A stretch of DNA of 64,000 nt. Source: Cryptomeria japonica. Its lineage: Eukaryota > Streptophyta > Pinopsida > Cupressales > Cupressaceae. The stretch covers positions 116,708,347-116,772,346 of the forward strand of contig NC_081406.1 in the NCBI RefSeq assembly GCF_030272615.1, written 5' to 3'. Position 1 is the first letter of the stretch; every line of letters begins with the position of its first letter. The translations under genes were made by a program, and so were the position numbers. This document shows positions 55,516-64,000 of the stretch, in pieces. The notes under the pieces are model-generated. The model was not told the origin of the DNA. It searched no databases and was given only the letters and a program-made list of their open reading frames with translations.

Positions 55516-58222
55516 TTTGCTTACAAGCTTTTGTTGAAGTTGTGTGAAAATGATGATGAGTTTTTGATGAAATGAGAGATTGATGGTTGGTGAATTGTGT
55601 TGTATGTGGATCTCTAGCACTTTTAAGGTAGATGTAACCAAAATTCCTTCTTTGAATTGCTTGCTTGTTTGATAAGTTTTGATGTGATAAGGTGTAGAGA
55701 AGTCTGAAATGTGTTACGGATTAGATTGAACTACCTAGTAATGAGAGGATTCACTCATGAACTAGTTTTACCCTGCGTAGATGTGTCTCTTAGGATGAGC
55801 TTATCCTAGATGTAGAAACAATCTAAAAAGTGATGCGATGTGTTTGATTCAAGCAATGTCTAAAAAGAGAACTTGGAGCAAGAACCTCTTATTGTTTTGA
55901 GAGTTGGAACGGATTGATGATGAAGTGATGATGTATGAGCAAGATAATGGATGAAATGTTTTCAACTTCAATAAAAACTTTGTGTTATAAATGGGACAAA
56001 CTCCACCTCTTCTCTTTCAGGTGTTGGTGGTATTTCTCGAGCTATGTTGTATGTGATACAGACGTTTGGGAAAAAGTTGGGATTAATCTTACCTCCTTGG
56101 TTTTTGTGATAACTCAGGGCTCTATATTGCATAAAGCCTCCGCGGTTTAATGATTCTGAATCGAATTCGTTTATTTTGCCTTGAAGGTAGAGACGCATGT
56201 GATGCAAAAAAACTCTATGGGAGATAAAGACTTGTCTATTTATATAGAAGAATTTCCTCCTTTTGATCAAAGCCTTTGAGCTTAATGGTCTTCTTTTCAA
56301 GTTGATATTCTGATGATGCTTCTTCTTTTGCAAGATGTGAAGAATGGTCATAAAGTTTTGATACTTTTGTTGTTTGCACTTTGTTTTTGATGTGTTTGGT
56401 TGTTTTTGAGAAATGTTTGGTTGGATGAATACTTTGTTTTTGACAGTGATTTTTGATTCTTCTTTGACAAGAAAACAAAGCAAGCACACAAACACAAGAA
56501 TGTTGCCTTAAAAGGCACAAATGAGTATGGGTCTAGATCAACCCAATCCTTGGACTTGTATATGACCCTTTCTTTTAGATGTATTTTTAAGGTGTATTTC
56601 CAAAGCCTGAAGTCGGCTCAATTTGTACTTGGTCTTGACTAACATGAAGACATTTCAAACACTTTTTATCCCTAAGGTCAAATGGCCAGTTGTGATAAAT
56701 TTAGCCCACATCTTGATATTTCTTCGACTTTGGTACTACATACCTTATGAATCTCGCCATGGCAGGTAAGGATGTGATATATTAAGTCTTGCACGAGCAT
56801 AACAAATAGATGATCCCTATGATGGGGGAGTCACCACTTTTATCAAGTCACAAGTGACTTTTCAAAAAGCTATGTTTCTACTTAAGGAAATATGTATGGT
56901 GAGTATCTTGGGAGCAAAACCATCTATGCTCTTGCACTAAATTATATCACAAATATCCTCAATCAATAGAATGGGTGGGCTACTACTTAAAGGTGTTTAG
57001 ACATGTTCGATGTTTTTGGACATAAGTTCATTTTGCAATGACTCACTTAAGAGCTTTGTAACTGGTGGTGGGGCCCATTTGTCCTTTCGGCCAATTACAC
57101 TGTAGGAACAACTATACCCAAGGCTACAACTTTCGCTCTCACCTGATTTTTATAGTGGCTCGAAGGATTTACTGCGCGAGGTTGTTCCCAAGAGTGACGT
57201 GTCTCTTAGCAGACCTCTCTTAAAAAGATAAAAACTTTGAGTGTTACTAATACTTTTCTCTTGCACCTAGGACCACGAAAGCCAAGGGAGAGGATAGTGT
57301 GTGTCAGAAGTAGGACCACTCGACCAACCTTTTTGCACAAGTGTGCCAAGCACGAAAAACACTTGTTCTTTTTAATCTGTCATTGCAATGTGATCTAACT
57401 ATTTGGAGATGTTGCTCCAATAGTCATGGTGTTCTTTTTAACTTCAAAGGCAATATGTTTGAGTAAACTAGAATTTGAAATCCTGGTCAACTTAATGAAA
57501 AACACGTTTGCATGAAGTAAAATCGCTTGCAAAAATCAAAACAAGTGAATTGTGTATTTTATGTGCACCAAAAATTGAAGTGTGGATTGTAAATTCTTTA
57601 GTTTGATGCAAGAAAATGGAATTGTTGATTTTAAGCACCAAATAAAGTGTGTTTCCTAACTTGCAAGAAAACAAATGTTTGTTTTGTTCAGTTTTAATGC
57701 ACCAAAGAAACAAGTGACCCTAACTAGAAAGCAAGGAAAGTTTGTTTTGTTCAAGTTTTAAAACACCAAAATAAATTTTGTGACTTTAAAGAATGAGTTT
57801 TTAAACCTACACAAACAACAACCGGTTAGTAAAATCCATGTCTAAGGGGGGCTTCCACAAGCCTAAAATTTTTCATTTTTTTTTTATTACAAGGGCCTTT
57901 GTACAACGTTCTGTTACAATAGCGCTAGTCTATATTTTGAATAGAAGCGCTATTTAACATAAATGCGCTGAAAGAAAAGAAAGACAGAGAGGGCAAACAC
58001 ACTGAAACAAGGTCAATAGTGCAAAATAGTTTCAAAAGCACCAAAACAGTTTCAAAAGTGCCAATAATGATGCAATAGCGCTATTTTAAGAACAATAGCG
58101 CTAGAACAACAAGTATCAATAGCGCTAGAACGCGATCAATAGCGCTAAAGCGCAACCTGTGTGACAATTTCAACATGAAAATGTGTTATTGGTTTAAAAA
58201 AAATGATTTCTTGGGTGTTCAA
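55516..58222 (-). other. G3 leader with AGCGCTATTG-type repeats near the primer site
   Basis: 2.7 kb between primer site and gag. No gene recognised; the open stretch at 55968-56495 (-) is unassigned. At 57930-58165, minus strand, AGCGCTATTG and GGTGCTTTTG words recur six or more times, matching the intron of the antisense gene. Confidence 0.65.
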
Positions 58223-58240
58223 TTCACGTCGGGTTCACCA
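58223..58240 (-). promoter_or_regulatory. G3 primer-binding site
   Basis: Minus strand TGGTGAACCCGACGTGAA two bases inside the 5' LTR; identical to that of G2. Confidence 0.82.
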
Positions 58241-58242
58241 AA

Positions 58243-59646
58243 TGATGCTCTGCAAAGTGGACAAGGTTAGTCTAAGATAAATAACACACACACAAGAAAC
58301 CGTTAGTGTTAATCAATCAAAAACTAATCTAAACAGGCATATCAAAAGAGATACTAAAAACATGAAGGCATATTTAACTAAAGAAGCAAATATGATGAGG
58401 CATCTCCAAATACCTCCTAACATGCTATTAGCTTCTTCTCTTTTGTTCCTCTCCTCTCCAAGTTCCAAAATAGTGTAGCTCTCAGCAGCTTTTTGCACTA
58501 TGGATGCTTATGGAGGATTGAGATTTGAGTATTTTGCTTCAAATGGTAAATGAAAAACTAAAATACTAGATGCTATTAAAATGATTGATTTTAACTAAAA
58601 TAACAAAGATATTAGTTTGCTATGCTAAATGCTCTCTAAAATGCCTATAGGTTAAATGCATACAAGTTTTCAGGATCTGGATTATGAAGAAATGGGCTCT
58701 ATTTATAGGAAAAATGGAGCAATGGATGGTTGAGATTGAGTAATCTCAACAAGGGTCAGGATTGAATGATTTCAAATCCATGTGAGGGCTTTCAACCCAA
58801 TCCCAAGATGACAAGTGTCAATGTGAGATAGGTTGAGAGGAGAGGGAATAAGAATTAAATGCTTGACATGACTTTAGAAGTTAAAGTCAAGGTTAATTGA
58901 ATGAATAAACTCTTTATTCAAAGAATAAAGCTTTTATCCAATGGATAAATTCTTGTGCAAAGGCAAGAGGGATAAATATGGTCAAAGCAATAAATGCTTG
59001 GGGGGACAAGTTTGAAATAACCATAAATGGTTATGTAAGAGCCATTAATGGTCATGTAAGAGCCATTAATGGTCATGTAAGAGCCATTAGTGGTCTTTGA
59101 AGACTTTAGAGGTTAATTTGTTTGAACACACAAAACATTAAATGCTTTTCAAAGACTTTTGAAGTCTTTGAGAAGTGACTCCATTTTGCTTAGGAATGTG
59201 ACAATAATTAGGGGATGGATTAGGCTAATTAGGAAGGGGTTAGAAGAATCTAGAAGGGGATTAAATTTTGCAATTGGATTTGGTGGATGAAGGTAAATAG
59301 GATTTTTATTTAAAATAAAATTAGTTTATTTCAATAAATGTGTGCAAGTTGCATTTGTAGGAAAATGCAAGTGGGGGGGTTTTTAAATGATTTAAATAAA
59401 TGTTAATTTATTTAAAAGAGGAAAAGGGGGATTTAATTAAATAAATAGATTTTATTCATTTAATTGATTGTGAATTTGGTATAGTGAATTAATTAAAATA
59501 AATTGAATAATTTATTTAATTAATAGGAGAATGTTTGAAGATGAATTAATTAAATATTAATTTAATTAACTGATGGCTAGTAGATTTTTAATTAAATAAA
59601 TAGCAAATATTCATTTAATTAAACTGGATAGAGTTATATGACTACA
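58243..59646 (-). repeat. G3 5' LTR
   Basis: 1404 bp; matches the 3' LTR with few changes. The unit AGCCATTAATGGTCATGTAAG is present once more here than in the partner, which explains the 21-bp difference. TATA box TATAAATA on the minus strand at 58707-58700. Confidence 0.94.
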
Positions 59647-59651
59647 CCTAG

Positions 59652-60369
59652 CATATTCTCAGTCTATTTCTTTTGGGCATCGAAGATGAGAGTGGAAAAT
59701 ATTTAATATTACAATCTTACATGTTGTCATGTGTCCTTAAATATTCTTACAAACTTTATTTCTAGATTCTAATGGATTTATGCAGTTGGCATGGTTGACC
59801 TGTTTGATTGGCTATTAGTCGAGGTGGACATGTGCAACATAGCTCTAGAACTTTTTATATAATTTTATTTATTATTTTATGGTGGCCTCCTCATTTGGAC
59901 ATGGTATTTGGGGAACATATGATTTCACATTGATAATTTGTGGTATTTTTATAGGTGGAAGTTGAGGTGGGCTTGTCTAGCATTATGGCAACATTTAATG
60001 CAAAATTTGAATGAATTTTGGAGGGATCTTTATCTTAATGTGGATTGGGTTGGTTTACCCATTAAGGGGTTATAATAACCATATGGGGGTTATTCCTTGC
60101 ATCATCATAAAATCCAAGACATGAGTTGAAATATTCAATTTCACTATTATAGGTTGAGTTTTGTAAGGTGAATGATAGATTTGAAGTGCAAGTATGGCTC
60201 AAGTGTTGGGATGAATTCCTTGTTGTTTAATCTTTCTTATTTATATATTTTAAATCAGTATTTTTTGTTTTTCAAATCAAACTTAAAATATTTGTATGTT
60301 GGCTATGAGGTTTTGAAGATTGAAGAGCTAGTGAAGAGTAAAAGGCCTAATTGATGGTGTAATTAAGGT
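59652..60369. other. Non-coding flank of G3
   Basis: About 700 bp of AT-rich sequence without recognisable gene or repeat. Confidence 0.4.
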
Positions 60370-60845
60370 ATTCTACCTTGGTTATTTTCCACCTAGGTCC
60401 TAATTACATGTCACTTAAGCTTACTTAGGGAACTACATAGGAGCTGTTGGTGAATCTCCACTTTAGGTGGTATTACCATGTTAGCTTTTCCATCTTATGT
60501 GGTGTCTCCACCTTAAGTGCTTTTATCACATTATCACATCTACCTTTCATGGTTTCACTTTTCCACCTTACATGGGTTATCCACCTTTAGTGGTGTTATC
60601 ACACTATCACTTTTCCACTTTAGGTTGTATGATAGCTTTTCACTTTCTCTCATGTCATAAGCTTATAACACTTGTCATAATCTTAAGCACTCCTATGTTC
60701 TCGCCTTGGCTATATAACCAAGGTGTTTCCTATGTAATAATTATTCATTGCAAATCTAATTGATCATATTGTATTGTGCATCATTGATAAAATTGCAATT
60801 TATTCTTGTCATATTTTATCTCTCTTGTTGTTGTTCTTTCCATTC
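60370..60845. repeat. LTR-like sequence with CCACCTTA/TAAGGTGG-type repeats
   Basis: Between 60455 and 60640 words like TTTCCACCTTA, CCACTTTAGGTGG and GTTATCACATTATCAC recur about every 30-50 bp. Near 60700-60720 CCTTGGCTATATAACCAAGG is an inverted repeat around a TATA-like core. This resembles the promoter part of a copia-type LTR, but ends and target duplications were not found. A copia pol fragment follows directly. Confidence 0.4.
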
Positions 60846-60849
60846 GGCC

Positions 60850-61303
60850 TTTAGATCTTGGGTGGCTACCTTCATAGTCAACTCTTCTATAACCACTTTC
60901 TACCAATCACGTTCTTGTCTTTGGGCCTTGGGACAAGTTCCCAAGTTTCACTTTTCTGAATTTGATCAAACTCTTCTTCCATGGTTGCCACCCAGTGTTT
61001 ATCTTCAGCTGCTTACTCAAAAAATTTAGGCTCAATCATGAACAATAAGGAGATATCTTCATTTTTAGAATAGTTAACACTTCTTGTGGCTCTTGGTCTA
61101 TCCACTTGCACAATCTGATCAATAGGATGATTTCTTTGAACAAACTTTGATGAATTCTTCAAAAAGGTCCTAAATGTGTTTTTACCTTGGTCATTTGTAG
61201 TTGTATTTTCTGTAGTTACATCTGTTGTCCAATGTTGAACACTTGAAGATGTATTTTTAGAGTTTACATCTATTGTCCTATGTTGTACATTTGAAGGTGT
61301 TTG
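60850..61303 (-). pseudogene. Copia pol fragment (integrase-RT junction)
   Basis: Minus strand reads LLFMIEPKFFE, a stop, then HWVATMEEEFDQIQ and SETWELVPRPKDKNVIG, the well-known copia segment just before RT. It belongs to a different copia family than C1, in which this segment is deleted. Upstream (61303 to about 61160) the low-complexity linker NVQHRTIDV / SVQHWTTDV is a short internal duplication. The fragment breaks off at about 60850. Confidence 0.8.
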
Positions 61304-62199
61304 TTAAACAATTCGTTCTTCTTCATCTACTTGATAACTACAATCATCATCTTGCATCTTGTTATGAATGTTAGCATCTTTGAATGTGGTATCAAATATT
61401 TTAGAGTGGCATTGGTTTTTCATTGGAGAGATTTTTGGTGCAAATTGGGCTTTTGCATTTTGTGTCTTTCTATTGCAGGTCAAAATCAAAGCTTGTTAGG
61501 TAAAATCTGAGGTCACCATTCGATTGAGGAGGTTCGAGAAAGTCAAAATCACATTTTGTTTCATCCAAATTTGATACTAGAGGCCAAATCCACAACCTTT
61601 TGAAGGTGGAAGGAGGATACCAAATCCAAGAGGCATGCACAATTTTAGAGCATTTTAGGGAAAAATTGACCCCGCCATCGTGCTCAGAAAGGGCCAAAAA
61701 CCCCAAAATCAAACGTTCATTCACCAAAATTGGACACTATCACCCAGAGTTGAGGTAGAAAATTATCTCCCTCCTTGTTGGTCAATGATACAATTGTTGA
61801 CACAAGTACAACCATTGTAAAAAAATACGTAGGTGGTACGGGTCAAATTTTTAATTTTTATTTCTATTTTTCATTAAAAAAAAGTAGAAATAAGAAGAAA
61901 ATGTTTTTGAAAAGACATTTTAAAATTTTTGAAAAATATTTGAAAAAAAAAAAATTTTTTGTCTGCATGGTCCTTGCAACAACAACCCATGATAGGGTAT
62001 CACATAGGCCCTGCCACGGTAGACCGTGCAGAGGGTACCCTACATGCCCTGTAACGACAAATCATGCGGGGTCTACATTTATTTTAAAAAAATATTTTTA
62101 TTTTTTTTGTCTTTTTTTCTTTTTAATTAGAAATCCAAAAAATGTTTTTAATAAAAAATAAACTATTTTGTTAAAGTTTATTTTATTTAATTTTTAATT
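61304..62199. other. Unassigned sequence
   Basis: The minus-strand open stretch 61304-61489 is in frame with the copia fragment and may be part of its linker. The rest, including A/T-rich sequence at 61840-62180, holds nothing recognised. Confidence 0.4.
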
Positions 62200-62345
62200 A
62201 AAGGTTTTTTTTTTGATCGGTAAGAGGCCGAGGCCAAGAATTTTATTAATCATTTTTGAAATTATACAATACTCCACTCGTGCGGGCGCCGGTAGGAAAG
62301 AGTGGAGGCGAGAAAACCTCCGGCCTTGCCCGAGACCATAGTCCA
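62200..62345 (-). mobile_element. LINE 3'-end fragment with poly(A) tail
   Basis: T-run at 62205-62214 followed by GATCGGTAAGAGGCCGAGGC: on the minus strand a GCCTCGGCCTCTTACCGATC end followed by an A-tail. GGCGCCGGTAGGAAAGAGTG...GAGGCGAGAAAACCTC matches 1405-1445. A second copy of the family in one window. Confidence 0.65.
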
Positions 62346-63499
62346 GCAAATCATTTATAATAGTTTCAGATTTAATACATCATCACCCCGGGCCAGGGTG
62401 ATCAAGTGGGAGGGTGTTTTTATATTTCCCTTCCCTTACAAGCCCTAAAGTATTGTTTTCATTAATCATTTAATCATTTTCCTCAACTTTCGGCGGTTTG
62501 GCTCTGAAGTTGTTCTTTGGTTATATATAGTATCTCCTTAATTGCTCGAGATATACCTGTTTGGCCTGCATTGTTAGTTTTTCAAACACATGGCAGATTT
62601 GTTAGTGTCATCAAATTATTTATATCATTTGAAAATTCATCTGTAAAGCTAGACACATACCACAATACAATTTCCTGTAAAACCAATCCTTTCAGATCAT
62701 GAAATAAAGAAGTGTAAGAAACAGAATTGAGTTTCCAATTACGATTAGGTTGGAACAAGATTGACCAGTGACCCAACCAACCAAATAATCTCTAGTTTAC
62801 CAACTCTTGTTTATGCTCCTGGATGCTGTCCTTAATAAAGTATAAGATCCAGGCTACAACAACAAGAGTAGGTAAAGGAGATTCAATCATACCGACCTTC
62901 CCTTCCCTATGGATTTATAGCAAAGAAGATGATGGAATAAATGGTTATTTGAATTTTGCATGTTAGCCACATATAATCCACCATCTTAAGCTATGACAGG
63001 GGGATGTCAAAATATAGAAAACTTCAACAGGTGGCACTTGAGTGCTACAACCATTAATATCCAAAATAAATCAAAATTGCCCATTCTGATATGATCACCA
63101 CTAATGTGAATAAATACCAATAAATGCATGCATCTAGATGCTTGTAAATATGTAGAGTATCTATTCAAATTGCTAGGTTTTCAAAACAAAATGCTAATAT
63201 ATGTCTATATAAATAGATATTCCTTCATGTCTTTTAAGTCTCAGTAATTTTTAGGATTAATATCAAACTAATTTAGTGTCCTATATGTCACTTTAGTTTG
63301 TTTTTTAAGATTCGATACTATTTGCTATCTATGCCCTGGTCTCTGTTAACTACAGATTTAACCCTATTTTACATAGAAATAGTAATCTACTATGATCACC
63401 CATATAATCCAAGTCTTTAGTTACAATATTATCCCATGCAAAATAGCTCTGTTTTATTTTCAAAAATGGTCCCAAGCACTCCCAGAAAGTCGAGCCAAG
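62346..63499. other. Unassigned sequence
   Basis: May begin with more LINE sequence. No gene, repeat array or RNA gene recognised. Confidence 0.4.
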
Positions 63500-64000
63500 T
63501 CACTTCGGCTCAGAAGACAAGGTAGAAGCATTCTCATCCTCCAGAACCAGGCCCTCGGCTTTGAGGAAGTCCTCAAACTAGGTGGGTTTTGGAGGATGTC
63601 TCACATGAAATAAGAAGAGCAAAAAGTTGACATTTTTGTTGATTACCTCAAGCCTTTCCTCGGAGAAAGGCATGCCATCAGTGGAGATGATAGGGAATTG
63701 AGGAACCAACTTGTTATTTTGAATGAGAATATCACAATTCCATGGCCGAGGGATAGTCCACTCATTGTCAATATTGACTAAAACCCGCTCCAGATCACCC
63801 AAGATAGAGGCAGCGAAGACCTCTCTACACAAAGCACTTGTCTCCTCACGATTTTTGGTAGAGCTTACTATCACAACAAGAAACATGGTGGCCACATTCG
63901 TGTTGGCCCTGTTTCTATTTGAATTTGTTAGAAAGTCCGGGCCCAGGATGTTCTCAACTGCATAAATCACTAAGGTATGGGGAAGATGCATGATGCACTT
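63500..64000 (-). CDS. Possible C-terminal two-exon gene end, product unknown
   Basis: On the minus strand a frame is open from the window edge (an ATG at 63991 is not necessarily the start) to 63647, reading for example NREETSALCREVFAASILGD and IDNEWTIPRPWNCDILIQNN. At 63646 a GTAATC donor follows GAG; 69 bp later comes CCCACCTAG, and after it the same frame continues (63577-63500) as FEDFLKAEGLVLEDENAST to a TGA. The phase is kept. Composition is more gene-like than in the surroundings. I do not recognise the family. It could be a gene end running out of the window or a captured fragment; without splicing the frame ends at 63578. Confidence 0.4.

Larger units (their letters stand above)
41123..59646 (-). 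mobile_element. G3: Tat-type Ty3/gypsy element with antisense PMD gene
   Basis: 18.5 kb between LTRs of 1383 bp (41123-42505, 3') and 1404 bp (58243-59646, 5'). The five bases CCTAG flank both ends (41118-41122, 59647-59651). On the minus strand the order is 5' LTR, primer site, leader, gag, protease, RT, RNase H, second RNase H, integrase, spacer, a PMD gene on the opposite (plus) strand, polypurine tract, 3' LTR. LTRs differ by about 2% by eye plus one 21-bp unit. Stops are scattered along all coding parts, so it is dead, but domains are complete enough to classify it as Tat. Confidence 0.95.

Overview
This window looks like gene-poor nuclear DNA from a plant with a large, repeat-filled genome. 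A conifer or other gymnosperm fits best, but that is inference. Signs of a plant are an interstitial array of degenerate TTAGGG/TTTAGGG-type repeats, a SIRE-like Ty1/copia element primed by initiator tRNA-Met, Tat-type Ty3/gypsy elements with a second RNase H domain, plant mobile domain (PMD) genes and a PPR pseudogene. Nothing resembles a bacterium, virus or organelle.

Layout. 1-5150: degenerate telomere-like repeats, a LINE 3' end, a satellite of about 660 bp per unit, a palindromic 20-bp minisatellite and a CT-rich tract. 5151-11749: copia element 'C1', inserted in the CT tract (target duplication CCCCC). 12046-31558: 19.5-kb gypsy element 'G1' on the plus strand (AATAT). Nested inside G1 at 18884-26698 is the minus-strand gag-only element 'G2' (GCTAT/CCTAT). 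32395-33433: solo LTR of the C1 family, reversed (ACAAC). 33541-33990: a second telomere-like block. 34000-41122: decayed AT-rich DNA with local duplications, a PPR pseudogene and LINE remnants. 41123-59646: 18.5-kb gypsy element 'G3' on the minus strand (CCTAG). 59647-63499: copia and LINE fragments. 63500-64000: a possible two-exon C-terminal end of an unrecognised gene on the minus strand.

How it works together. G3 carries gag, protease, reverse transcriptase, two RNase H domains and integrase, all interrupted by stop codons. G1 keeps gag, protease and the last part of integrase and has lost everything between. G2 encodes only gag and a protease-like domain. G1 and G2 must therefore have moved with enzymes supplied in trans. 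G2 and G3 share the same primer-binding site, so a G3-like element is a candidate helper for G2.

The most striking content is a gene on the strand opposite gag-pol, between integrase and the 3' LTR, in both G1 and G3. It encodes a PMD protein. Both copies show a TATA-like box about 95-100 bp before the ATG, a short first exon ending in HRF...FQRP-type sequence, a phase-0 intron of 0.67-0.86 kb and a second exon opening with GAG after a gcag acceptor. In G3 the intron of this antisense gene and the gag-pol leader carry the same AGCGCTATTG-type repeats on their respective sense strands, so the two ends of the genomic RNA could pair. No intact open reading frame for a known protein is present.
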